Source: Polaribacter reichenbachii (GTDB lineage: Bacteria > Bacteroidota > Bacteroidia > Flavobacteriales > Flavobacteriaceae). From it: a stretch of DNA of 64,000 nucleotides. The position numbers and the translations under genes are program-made. Below the pieces are notes generated by a model. That model saw nothing but the letters and a program-made list of their open reading frames with translations. It had not been told where the DNA came from and made no database searches. Of the stretch, positions 34,387 to 42,586 are shown in pieces. How positions within the stretch are numbered: the stretch's first letter is position 1; each line of letters opens with the position of its first letter. The DNA lies in contig NZ_CP019419.1 of the NCBI RefSeq assembly GCF_001975665.1, forward strand, positions 186,001 to 250,000, in the 5' to 3' direction.

Positions 34387-35897
34387 TTGCATATCTTTTA
34401 AAATCAACAACTTGTTTAGCATTACTTTTAGCCTTCTATTACCTAGTTTTAGAAAGAGAGAAAATGCATAATTTTAATCGATTCTATTTATTGAGTAGTG
34501 TATTATTTTCTTTTTTAGTCCCATTATTTATTATTTATACTGATGCTGCTCCCATAATTCTAGAAAATGTAAATACACCGAATATAACTTACGATATCGA
34601 AGAAATTCCAGCAGAAATTATTGTTGAAAATCCGATTAACTATAAATCAATTTTAATGACTTTATATTTTATAATATCATCAATATTATTCATTCGTTTA
34701 GGGAGAAATTTATTCAACATCATTAATAAAACAAAAAGAAACACAGTAATTCCTTATCAAAAAGCAATTTTAATTTTGGTTGATGATAAAATATTACCTC
34801 ATACTTTTTGGAATTATATTTTTATCAATAAAAATGATTACGAAAACAAAAAGGTTGAAAAAGAACTTTTTACACACGAGCTAACACACGTTACACAAAA
34901 ACACACACTAGATATTTTACTCTTAGAAATACTACAAGCCATTTTCTGGATAAATCCTTTCTTTATTTTATTAAAAAAAGCGGTACAATTAAACCACGAA
35001 TTTTTGGCAGATGAGCGTGTAATACATCAACATAAAAATATAACCCAATATCAGCATTTATTATTAAACAAAGCTGCTTGGAAAAACGAATATTACTTGG
35101 CCAGTAATTTGAATTATTCACTTACTAAAAAAAGATTAAAAATGATGACAACACAAAGTTCGCAAGTAAAAATCTTGTTTAAAAAACTGGCGGTAATTCC
35201 GCTTTTAGCAGGGTTTATTTTCCTCTTTGCAGAAAGAGTTGAAGCGCAAAAAATTATAGAAGTTAAAGAATATATAGATACTCCAATTAATGATTTACAA
35301 ATTGAAGATTTAGAACCAGAAGATATTAGGGTAAAACTAAAAGACGTAAATAATTTAAAAATTTCTTATATAGACAAAGACACTATCATTGAAAAAAACA
35401 AAGCATCACAAAAGCAGATGAACGAATATAAGAAGCTTTTAAATGAAGGGAAAAAACATAATATCTACAAATTAAAGAATATCAAAAAAATGCAAACTAT
35501 TTATAGTTTGATGTCTGAAAAACAAAAAAATTCTGTTCAGAATGTTTCTGAAATAATTCCTCCTCCTCCACCTGCAATGGATACAATTTACACATATCAA
35601 GCATTAGTAAAAAGAACCAAATTCATTCCTAACAACAAAAAGAATAATATTCAATATTTAAAAGTATTATATAAAAAAATGTCGCCCTCAAAAAGGAAAA
35701 AGGTTGAAAGCCCAAATAGCATAAGTAAATATATTAAACAATTAGAAAATTTATCAGAAGCTCAAATTAAAAAAGTAAATGAAGTTTATGATATAATTAG
35801 AACTAAAGCAAAATCTAAGGGAAGAAAATTTTATACTGCTACCGAATATAAAGAACTTGAAAATCTCTATAGCAAAATGCTTTTGAGCAAACAATAA
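34383..35897 (+). CDS. M56-family (BlaR1-like) membrane metallopeptidase
   Basis: A 504-residue protein with membrane helices at about 5-23, 35-52, 88-106 and 263-284. The zinc site is H165-E-L-T-H169 in the cytoplasmic loop (LFTHELTHVTQKHT), followed by NHEFLADE. After the last helix there is a periplasmic region of about 220 residues with a run of prolines (near residue 395), and it lacks a penicillin-binding sensor domain. It should cleave the BlaI partner after some signal. The sensing domain is new to me. Confidence 0.88.
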   Translation: MIAYLLKSTTCLALLLAFYYLVLEREKMHNFNRFYLLSSVLFSFLVPLFIIYTDAAPIILENVNTPNITYDIEEIPAEIIVENPINYKSILMTLYFIISSILFIRLGRNLFNIINKTKRNTVIPYQKAILILVDDKILPHTFWNYIFINKNDYENKKVEKELFTHELTHVTQKHTLDILLLEILQAIFWINPFFILLKKAVQLNHEFLADERVIHQHKNITQYQHLLLNKAAWKNEYYLASNLNYSLTKKRLKMMTTQSSQVKILFKKLAVIPLLAGFIFLFAERVEAQKIIEVKEYIDTPINDLQIEDLEPEDIRVKLKDVNNLKISYIDKDTIIEKNKASQKQMNEYKKLLNEGKKHNIYKLKNIKKMQTIYSLMSEKQKNSVQNVSEIIPPPPPAMDTIYTYQALVKRTKFIPNNKKNNIQYLKVLYKKMSPSKRKKVESPNSISKYIKQLENLSEAQIKKVNEVYDIIRTKAKSKGRKFYTATEYKELENLYSKMLLSKQ

Positions 35898-35940
35898 AGT
35901 TAAATTTTTAAAAAAAATTGACATAAAAGTAACATAAGAC

Positions 35941-35991
35941 AAATTTAAATAACAATATAATAAATTTAAATAACAATATAATAAATTTAAA
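35941..35991. repeat. 21-bp tandem repeat, 2.4 copies
   Basis: Two identical AT-rich 21-bp units (35941-35961 and 35962-35982) and a partial third. It lies between the M56 gene and its terminator. Recent slippage or duplication is likely. Confidence 0.9.
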
Positions 35992-36017
35992 AGCCGCTCA
36001 AATGAGCGGCTTTTTTA
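35991..36017 (+). terminator. Terminator after the blaI-M56 operon
   Basis: A 9-bp stem, AAGCCGCTC (35991-35999) with GAGCGGCTT (36004-36012), 4-nt loop, then a T run. Confidence 0.92.
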
Positions 36018-36069
36018 TGTAACAAATTCACTTTTAAAACGTTGTATTTATACATTTAAATACAAAACT

Positions 36070-37170
36070 TTGCTTAAAAATTTCTTTCTTACCTGTTCTG
36101 GAGTTGATAAAAATTTAATTAACGAGTGTTCTAATGGAGAACAAAATAAATACGTTGGTATTGGAGCCACCGTCTTTTTTACTGCAATTATGGCAACTAT
36201 TGCTGGTTCTTATGCTTTATACACTGTTTTCGATACTATTTATACTGCCATTTTATTCGGATTAATTTGGGGATTACTCATCTTTAATTTAGACAGATTT
36301 ATAGTCTCTACCATAAAAAAAACAGATTCTAAATGGAAAGAATTTGCACAAGCTACACCAAGAATTATTTTGGCAATAATCATTGCTACTGTTATTTCTA
36401 AACCTTTAGAATTAAAACTGTTTGAAAAAGAAATCAATCAGGTTTTGTTAACAGAGAAAAACCAAATGACTTTGGATAATAAATCTCAAATAGCACAACA
36501 ATTTACACCAGAGGTTAATAAAATTAATTCAGAAATTGATTTGCTTAAACAGGAAATTTCAAATAAAGAAACAGAAACGAATGCCTTATATCAAACTTAT
36601 ATTTCTGAGGCAGAAGGTACAACAGGAACAAAAAAACTAGGTAAAGGGCCTGTTTACAAAGAAAAAAGAGCTAAACACGATGCTTCTTTATTAGCTTTAA
36701 ATCAACTGAAAAAAGAAAATTTAGAAAAGATTAATAAAAAAGAAAATACAATTGCTTCTTTATTAGAAAATCAAAAGTTAGCAGAAATAAAATCGCAACC
36801 CATAATTTCTAATTTTGATGGTTTAATGGCAAGAATTAATGCTTTGGGTAAATTACCTTTCTTTACATCTTTCTTTATTTTCTTGTTGTTTTTGGCTATT
36901 GAAACATCGCCTATTATTGCTAAATTATTAGCACCAAAAGGTGAATATGATTTTAAATTAGAAGAAAAATTATCTGCTGTTAAAACTTGGGCAACTCAAC
37001 AAATGCAACAAAGAGAGCAAATGCTAAATGCTGATATTACTATAGATAATAAAGTGTACAAAGATATTACTGCTGATGAAGAATTGTACAACTACAAACA
37101 GAAAATGGCAAGAGAATTAATGAAACTACAGGCTGATTCATTTTACAAGAAACAGCAAAAAATGCTATAA
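36070..37170 (+). CDS. DUF4407 membrane protein
   Basis: A 366-residue protein. No ATG precedes the conserved region, so the start is the TTG at 36070 (LKNFFLTCSGVDKNLI). Three N-terminal helices (about 30-52, 55-80 and 92-112) are followed by a long coiled coil (about 130-245), a fourth helix (about 258-280) and a basic/glutamine-rich cytoplasmic tail. It matches DUF4407, whose function is unknown. Terminators or promoters flank it and it seems monocistronic. Confidence 0.8.
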   Translation: MLKNFFLTCSGVDKNLINECSNGEQNKYVGIGATVFFTAIMATIAGSYALYTVFDTIYTAILFGLIWGLLIFNLDRFIVSTIKKTDSKWKEFAQATPRIILAIIIATVISKPLELKLFEKEINQVLLTEKNQMTLDNKSQIAQQFTPEVNKINSEIDLLKQEISNKETETNALYQTYISEAEGTTGTKKLGKGPVYKEKRAKHDASLLALNQLKKENLEKINKKENTIASLLENQKLAEIKSQPIISNFDGLMARINALGKLPFFTSFFIFLLFLAIETSPIIAKLLAPKGEYDFKLEEKLSAVKTWATQQMQQREQMLNADITIDNKVYKDITADEELYNYKQKMARELMKLQADSFYKKQQKML

Positions 37171-37231
37171 AAATAGTATCATTCTTTAAGATTCGAAAAA
37201 CCTTAAAAACTTCAATAACAAAACCAAACAA

Positions 37232-37340
37232 GTTTAGCCCAGATTGAATCTTTCGACTGCGCTCAAGACAGGTTCTTGTTTGAGCTCTCCAGATTGTAAA
37301 ATCGGGAAGCGAGTAATGAAAGCTGGAAATAGCTTCTAAT
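37232..37340 (+). repeat. REP-like intergenic element, family C
   Basis: Starts TTTAGCCCAGATTGAA and ends GAAAGCTGGAAATAGCTTC, with a middle block TTTCGACTGCGCTCAAGACA that looks like a second element inserted in it. These are word-level matches to dispersed Flavobacteriia repeats that I recall. It is the first part of the 505-bp gap 37171-37675; the rest holds the candidate small RNA and the lysS promoter. Confidence 0.6.
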
Positions 37341-37440
37341 AAAAATAATATTGAAAAAAGATTTGTTTTTTAATGAAGTTTAGATCAACTAACAAATTTA
37401 AATATTTTGCAATTTTTTTAAATTTGAATTTCTCTTAAAA

Positions 37441-37470
37441 TAAAAAAAGCGTCCCTTTATAGGGAAGCTT
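37441..37470 (-). terminator. Terminator of the candidate small RNA
   Basis: A 10-bp stem with one mismatch, AAGCGTCCCT (37447-37456) with AGGGAAGCTT (37461-37470), 4-nt loop, and seven T on the minus strand. Confidence 0.75.
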
Positions 37471-37546
37471 TCCATTGGTTAACAAAACCACAGCACTTTT
37501 ATGAAAGTGCCAAAACAACACAACTAATGTTACTTTAACAAAAAGC
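37441..37546 (-). ncRNA. Candidate structured small RNA, divergent from lysS
   Basis: On the minus strand a -7 box TATATTTG (37553-37560) is followed by about 105 nt with no reading frame of note and at least three hairpins. Hairpin 1 is at 37529-37549 (GTTGCTTT/AAAGTAAC). Hairpin 2 is at 37492-37511 (GCACTTT/AAAGTGC). A GGTT/AACC stem follows, and a terminator hairpin with a T tract ends the transcript (37447-37470). The transcript would run away from lysS. No family is assigned; an Rfam search would decide. Confidence 0.5.
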
Positions 37547-37552
37547 AACGTG

Positions 37553-37560
37553 CAAATATA
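37553..37560 (-). promoter_or_regulatory. -7 element of the candidate small RNA
   Basis: TATATTTG on the minus strand. A weak TTT replaces the -33 TTG at a 20-nt spacing. Confidence 0.5.
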
Positions 37561-37613
37561 CACTGTTTTTAATTATTAAGAAATAATTATCTAATTTTTT
37601 ACAATTTTCTCAA

Positions 37614-37643
37614 TTGTCTATTTACTCATAGATTGTATCTTTG
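37614..37643 (+). promoter_or_regulatory. lysS promoter
   Basis: TTG (37614-37616), 19-nt spacer, TATCTTTG (37636-37643), ending 32 nt before the lysS ATG. This is a full match to the Bacteroidetes housekeeping promoter. Confidence 0.8.
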
Positions 37644-37675
37644 TTGCCTTTATTTAACACTAGAATTATAAGCAA

Positions 37676-39373
37676 ATGCAATTATCAGAACAAGAAGTTG
37701 TACGTAGAGAGAAACTCGCAAAATTAAGAGATTTGGGGATTAACCCATATCCAGCAGATTTATTTCCAATCGATTCAAATTCGAAGGAAATAAAACAGGA
37801 GTTTACTGAAGAAAAACAGGTAATTATTGCTGGTAGACTAATGTCTAGAAGAATACAAGGTAAAGCGTCTTTTGCTGAATTACAAGATGGTGAAGGTAGA
37901 ATACAAGTGTATTTTAATCGTGATGAAATCTGTAAAGGCGAAGACAAAACTTTATATAATGACGTTTATAAAAAATTACTAGATATTGGTGATTTTATTG
38001 GTATTGAAGGTACTTTGTTCACCACAAAAGTGGGTGAAAAAACAGTAATGGTTAACAATTTTAAATTGCTTTCTAAAGCTTTAAAACCATTACCATTACC
38101 AAAAGTAGATGCAGAAGGTAATACTTTTGATGCTTTTAACGATCCTGAAATGCGTTACAGACAACGTTATGCAGATTTAGTAGTAAACCCAAATGTTAAA
38201 GAGGTGTTTATAAAAAGAACTAAATTATTTAATGCAATGCGTTCTTTCTTTAATGATGCTGGTTATTTTGAAGTTGAAACTCCGGTTTTACAACCAATTC
38301 CTGGTGGAGCTGCTGCAAGACCATTTATTACGCATCATAATTCTTTAGATATACCTTTATATATGAGGATTGCTAACGAATTGTATTTAAAAAGACTAAT
38401 TGTTGGTGGTTTTGATGGTGTGTATGAATTTTCTAAAAACTTTAGAAATGAAGGAATGGATAGAACTCATAATCCTGAATTTACTGCAATGGAAATCTAT
38501 GTTTCTTACAAAGATTACAACTGGATGATGGATTTCTGTGAGCAACTTTTAGAGCATTGTGCAATTGCTGTTAATGGAACTTCTGAAGCTACTTTTGGTG
38601 AGCATAAAATTGATTTTAAAGCACCTTATGCCAGAGTAACAATGGCAGATTCTATTAAACATTTTACTGGTTTTGATATTACTGATAAAACTGAAGCAGA
38701 AATTAGAGAAGCTGCTAAAGGAATGAATATTGAGGTTGATGAAACTATGGGTAAAGGAAAATTAATCGATGAAATTTTTGGTGAAAAATGTGAAGGAAAT
38801 TACATACAGCCAACTTTTATTACTGATTACCCTAAAGAAATGTCTCCACTTTGTAAAGAACACAGAGACAACCCAGAATTAACTGAGCGTTTTGAATTGA
38901 TGGTTTGTGGTAAAGAAATTGCAAATGCTTATTCTGAATTAAATGACCCAATTGACCAACGTGAACGTTTTGAGCATCAATTAAAATTAGCTGCTAAAGG
39001 TGATGATGAAGCTACAGAATTTATAGATCACGATTTTTTACGTGCTTTAGAATATGGTATGCCTCCAACTTCTGGAATGGGAATTGGAATGGACAGACTA
39101 ATTATGTTTTTAACGAACAACCAGTCTATACAAGAAGTGTTATTTTTCCCTCAAATGAGACCTGAGAAAAAAGCGCCTTCTGTAGAATTAAATGATGAAG
39201 AAAAAGCGGTTTTAGAAATCATTACAAAAGCGGAAAAAATCGATTTATCAGCATTAAAAACACAATCTGGTTTATCTAACAAAAAATGGGATAAAACTAT
39301 TAAAGGTTTAACTAAAAAAAGTGTTGCCAAAGTTTCTAAAACAGATGAAGGTTTGTTTGTAGAAATTGTTTAA
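37676..39373 (+). CDS. lysS: Lysyl-tRNA synthetase, class II
   Basis: A 565-residue enzyme. An N-terminal OB-fold anticodon-binding domain (about 50-150, VIIAGRLMSRRIQGKASFAELQDG) precedes the class II core with motif 1 near RYRQRYADLV, motif 2 FRNEGMDRTHNPEFT and motif 3 GMGIGMDRLIMFL. It charges tRNA-Lys in the cytoplasm. The family usually ends near residue 500; here a tail of about 65 residues (PSVELNDEEKAVLEII onward) has the look of a small winged helix. Confidence 0.97.
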   Translation: MQLSEQEVVRREKLAKLRDLGINPYPADLFPIDSNSKEIKQEFTEEKQVIIAGRLMSRRIQGKASFAELQDGEGRIQVYFNRDEICKGEDKTLYNDVYKKLLDIGDFIGIEGTLFTTKVGEKTVMVNNFKLLSKALKPLPLPKVDAEGNTFDAFNDPEMRYRQRYADLVVNPNVKEVFIKRTKLFNAMRSFFNDAGYFEVETPVLQPIPGGAAARPFITHHNSLDIPLYMRIANELYLKRLIVGGFDGVYEFSKNFRNEGMDRTHNPEFTAMEIYVSYKDYNWMMDFCEQLLEHCAIAVNGTSEATFGEHKIDFKAPYARVTMADSIKHFTGFDITDKTEAEIREAAKGMNIEVDETMGKGKLIDEIFGEKCEGNYIQPTFITDYPKEMSPLCKEHRDNPELTERFELMVCGKEIANAYSELNDPIDQRERFEHQLKLAAKGDDEATEFIDHDFLRALEYGMPPTSGMGIGMDRLIMFLTNNQSIQEVLFFPQMRPEKKAPSVELNDEEKAVLEIITKAEKIDLSALKTQSGLSNKKWDKTIKGLTKKSVAKVSKTDEGLFVEIV

Positions 39374-39416
39374 CACAATTCATTATTCTAAATTTATTTT
39401 AGGATTTTATAAATTT

Positions 39417-39450
39417 AAAAAAGGAATTACAGCAATGTAGTTCCTTTTTT
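39417..39450 (+). terminator. Bidirectional terminator between lysS and the Dabb gene
   Basis: A stem of about 14 bp, AAAAAAGGAATTAC (39417-39430) with GTAGTTCCTTTTTT (39437-39450), 6-nt loop, one G-U pair. Confidence 0.9.
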
Positions 39451-39462
39451 ATTTGACTTTTT

Positions 39463-39750
39463 TTAATACGATTCGTAATCTAACTCAAGAAATTTTTCTA
39501 CATAATTAACCCAATAAGTTTCTACAAAATGAACGTGAATTGGATTATTATTATAGTTTTCATATTCCTTAATTGTTTCAAACTTCATAGATAAACAATA
39601 ATCAAAATCATTTTTATTACTAGTTTGACGAAAAATTTTAAAATTAAGAACACCAGGTATTAAAGATAATTTAGAAACTTCATTAAAAAATTGAGATTCT
39701 TTAGGTGACTCTTTTTCATATTTTAATTTAAAAACAACTGTATGAAGCAT
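39463..39750 (-). CDS. Dabb-domain stress-responsive small protein
   Basis: A 95-residue alpha/beta-barrel protein of the Dabb family: starts MLHTVVFKLKYE, with DFDYCLSMKFETIKEYENYNNNPIHVHFVETYW near the C-terminus. The members dimerise and are linked to stress or to ligand binding; the exact role is unknown. It is convergent with lysS. The 257-bp gap 39751-40007 upstream shows no gene. Confidence 0.8.
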   Translation of the reverse strand: MLHTVVFKLKYEKESPKESQFFNEVSKLSLIPGVLNFKIFRQTSNKNDFDYCLSMKFETIKEYENYNNNPIHVHFVETYWVNYVEKFLELDYESY

Positions 39751-40007
39751 AATGAAACTTTAATTTTATAAAAAATTGTAATTAAGTATTTTTATAAGAA
39801 AACAAGATTTTTGCTGTAAAATAAATGTAGCAACATTCCTTAAAACACTAATTAAAACAATGTTTATTCTTACCCACCAATTTAAGAATTAATAAAAGAT
39901 ATTGAAAGTAAAGTTTACAGAAATCTATTTACTTATTGTATTTATAATTTTGTTGTTTCTTAATAAAAAATCTAATACGTTTGTTACTCTCAAAACAATA
40001 ATTATCA

Positions 40008-40925
40008 ATGGATAACTATAAAAAGATAATTGAAGAAATATATTTAGATGTTAAAAATGTAGATGATATTGGTAAAGTTGCCAATTATATTCCTGAATTA
40101 GCACATATTGATGAAAATAATTTTGGTGTACATTTAACTTCAATTAATAAATTGTCTTTTGGTTTTGGTGATTGTAACAAAAAATTTTCGATACAAAGTG
40201 TTTCTAAAATTCTCTCTTTAACCTTAGCTTATAAATTTGAAGGTGCAAAGTTATGGGACAGAGTTGATGTAGAACCTTCTGGAAACCCTTTTAATTCTCT
40301 TTTGCAGTTAGAAGCCGATTTTGGAAAACCTAGAAATCCGTTTATAAATGCTGGAGCCATTGTTATTTGCGATGTTTTAGTGAGTCATTTAAAAAATCCG
40401 AAGAAAGATTTTTTAGAGTTTTGTAGAGAAATATCAGACAATAAAAACATTAATTACAATGAAAAAGTTGCTGAATCAGAAAAAATATCTGGTTTTAGAA
40501 ATGTGGCTTTATGTAATTTTATTAAATCTTTTGGCAATATTAAAAATGATGTAGATGATGTTTTAGATTTCTATTTTCATATTTGCTCAATAGAAATGAC
40601 TTGTAAAGAGCTCTCAGAAATTTTTCTTTTTTTAGCAGATGAACAGTATATAAACAAAAAAGGAGAAAGTATACTTACTGAAAGTCAAGCAAAAAGAATA
40701 AATGCCATAATGCTTACTTGTGGTTTTTATGATGAATCTGGTGAGTTTGCTTTTAGAGTAGGTTTACCAGGTAAAAGTGGTGTTGGTGGTGGAATTGTTG
40801 CTATTCATCCTGATGAATATTGTATAACAGTTTGGAGCCCAAAATTGAATAAAAAAGGGAACTCTTATAAAGGAATGCTGTTTTTAGAAAAGTTTACAAC
40901 GAAAACTGTTTCATCAATTTTTTAA
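40008..40925 (+). CDS. glsA: Glutaminase
   Basis: A 305-residue serine-dependent beta-lactamase-like glutaminase of normal length. The catalytic S64-x-x-K67 is in FSIQSVSKILSL, with later family motifs EPSGNPFNSLLQLE, NAGAI and GKSGVGGGIVA. It converts glutamine to glutamate and ammonia in the cytoplasm. Upstream, TAATTTTG (near 39945) is a possible -7 box. Confidence 0.95.
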   Translation: MDNYKKIIEEIYLDVKNVDDIGKVANYIPELAHIDENNFGVHLTSINKLSFGFGDCNKKFSIQSVSKILSLTLAYKFEGAKLWDRVDVEPSGNPFNSLLQLEADFGKPRNPFINAGAIVICDVLVSHLKNPKKDFLEFCREISDNKNINYNEKVAESEKISGFRNVALCNFIKSFGNIKNDVDDVLDFYFHICSIEMTCKELSEIFLFLADEQYINKKGESILTESQAKRINAIMLTCGFYDESGEFAFRVGLPGKSGVGGGIVAIHPDEYCITVWSPKLNKKGNSYKGMLFLEKFTTKTVSSIF

Positions 40926-40981
40926 AAAACTAAAAACCAATTCCTTAAACTTAAAATAATTTTATTTTTATCTTTGGTTTT

Positions 40982-41839
40982 ATGAATTGTAAAAACTGCC
41001 AAAATCCTTTAAAAGAAAATGCCCATTTTTGTGAAAATTGCGGAGCAAAAGTAGTTATAGATAAAATTACTTTTAAAAATCTATTTTTAGATTTTTTTAT
41101 AAATGTTTTCGGTTTTGATAGTAAGTTTTTTCTAACTATAAGAACTATTTTCATAACTCCAGAAAAAATTTTAAAAGAATATTTAGATGGAGTTCGCAAA
41201 CGCTATATGAATCCGTTTGCTTTTTTGGCTGTATCTGCTGGTATCTCTCTTTTAGTTTTCAATTATTTTGCTGATGATTTTATTGCTATTAATAAATCTG
41301 TATCCGTAAATCAATTTTATCAATTAGAAAAAGACGCAAAAATAGACACTTCTAAAATGATAGATCTGTCTGAAAAACAAAAAAACAAATTAGAAAGAAG
41401 AAAAAAAACAGCAGAAATGCAATTGAAATTTAATAGTGGTATAATGCAATTTATGCTTCGCTATTTAAACCTTTTAACCTTTGTGTTTTTATTTATACTA
41501 GCTGTTTTAAGTAAATGGACCTTTTGGAAACCTTATAATTATGGTGAACATTTAGTGATAAATGCTTACATATATGGTTTTGCTAATTATTTAACTTTAA
41601 TCTTATTTTTCTTAGCAATTGCCTTTCATCCTTCTATATACTATTATAGTACTTTACTCTATATAATATTTTACATCTATGCTTTTGGTAGATTTTTTAA
41701 AGTAACTATTTGGAAAAATTTTCTAAGAACACTAAAGTTTATATTTGGTTTAGCTATTGTTTGTTTAATACTATTTATAATTGCTACTATTATAGTTATG
41801 ATTTTAACTACTATAGGGATATTAGATTTCTCTGTTTAA
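40982..41839 (+). CDS. DUF3667 membrane protein with N-terminal zinc ribbon
   Basis: A 285-residue protein. The zinc ribbon has C3-x2-C6 and C17-x2-C20, then a conserved FFINVFGFDSKFFLTIRTIFITPEKILKEYLDGVRKRYMNPFAF region, then about five membrane helices (from about residue 75, and 160-280). DUF3667 has no known function. The 3' end overlaps the convergent rsmG stop by 4 nt. Confidence 0.82.
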   Translation: MNCKNCQNPLKENAHFCENCGAKVVIDKITFKNLFLDFFINVFGFDSKFFLTIRTIFITPEKILKEYLDGVRKRYMNPFAFLAVSAGISLLVFNYFADDFIAINKSVSVNQFYQLEKDAKIDTSKMIDLSEKQKNKLERRKKTAEMQLKFNSGIMQFMLRYLNLLTFVFLFILAVLSKWTFWKPYNYGEHLVINAYIYGFANYLTLILFFLAIAFHPSIYYYSTLLYIIFYIYAFGRFFKVTIWKNFLRTLKFIFGLAIVCLILFIIATIIVMILTTIGILDFSV

Positions 41840-42471
41840 TTCGCCTTATACTTCATACCTAAATGCACCACTTTTTTGGTTTCGAAAAAAGGTTCATCAA
41901 AATAATTAGGCAAATCGTAGATAGTTGCAGAAGTATATAGTTTTAATTCTTCTGATAAATCACCACCTTTTAAATATAGAATCCCATTTTTTAAATCGTG
42001 GTTTTGCTTTTTAGCAATTTTACCTTTATTCCATCTTACAAAAGTTTCCATTTGGGCTACTGCTCTGCTCACTATAAAATCGTAAGTATCTTTTACCTCT
42101 TCTACTCTACCGTGTGTAGTTTTAACATTTTCTAAGCCTAAACCAGCAACAACTTCATCTACCACTTTTATTTTTTTACCAATAGAATCTACCAAATGAA
42201 ACTGTGTTTCTGGGAATAAAATAGCTAACGGAATTCCAGGAAAACCACCTCCAGTTCCAACATCCATAACTTTTGCTCCTGGTTTAAATTGCATCACTTT
42301 AGCAATACCTAAAGAATGTAAAACGTGTCTTAAATACAACTCATCAATGTCTTTTCTAGAAACAACATTTATCTTCAAGTTCCAATCTTGGTATAATTCT
42401 TGTAATTTAGAAAATTGTTCAACTTGAATTTTTGTTAAGTTTTTAAAATATTTGTGTATAATCTCCATCAA
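41836..42471 (-). CDS. rsmG: 16S rRNA (guanine(527)-N7)-methyltransferase RsmG
   Basis: A 211-residue SAM-dependent methyltransferase of normal length. The SAM motif VMDVGTGGGFPGIPLAI and the following LVDSIGKKIKVV and FIVSRAVAQM are clear. It methylates G527 of 16S rRNA. The start shows two consecutive Met codons. It is convergent with the DUF3667 gene with a 4-nt overlap. Confidence 0.95.
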   Translation of the reverse strand: MMEIIHKYFKNLTKIQVEQFSKLQELYQDWNLKINVVSRKDIDELYLRHVLHSLGIAKVMQFKPGAKVMDVGTGGGFPGIPLAILFPETQFHLVDSIGKKIKVVDEVVAGLGLENVKTTHGRVEEVKDTYDFIVSRAVAQMETFVRWNKGKIAKKQNHDLKNGILYLKGGDLSEELKLYTSATIYDLPNYFDEPFFETKKVVHLGMKYKAN

Positions 42472-42562
42472 TAAATTATTTAGAAATGCAAAAATAGTTA
42501 TTTGCTACTTACAATTCTTAACAAAATCTAACGTTTATCAATTAAAGCAATTTTAAATATCT

Positions 42563-42570
42563 TATTTTTG
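42563..42570 (+). promoter_or_regulatory. -7 element of the desaturase gene
   Basis: TATTTTTG (TAnnTTTG) 16 nt before the ATG at 42587. Confidence 0.55.
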
Positions 42571-42586
42571 CAACTTTATACATTAT

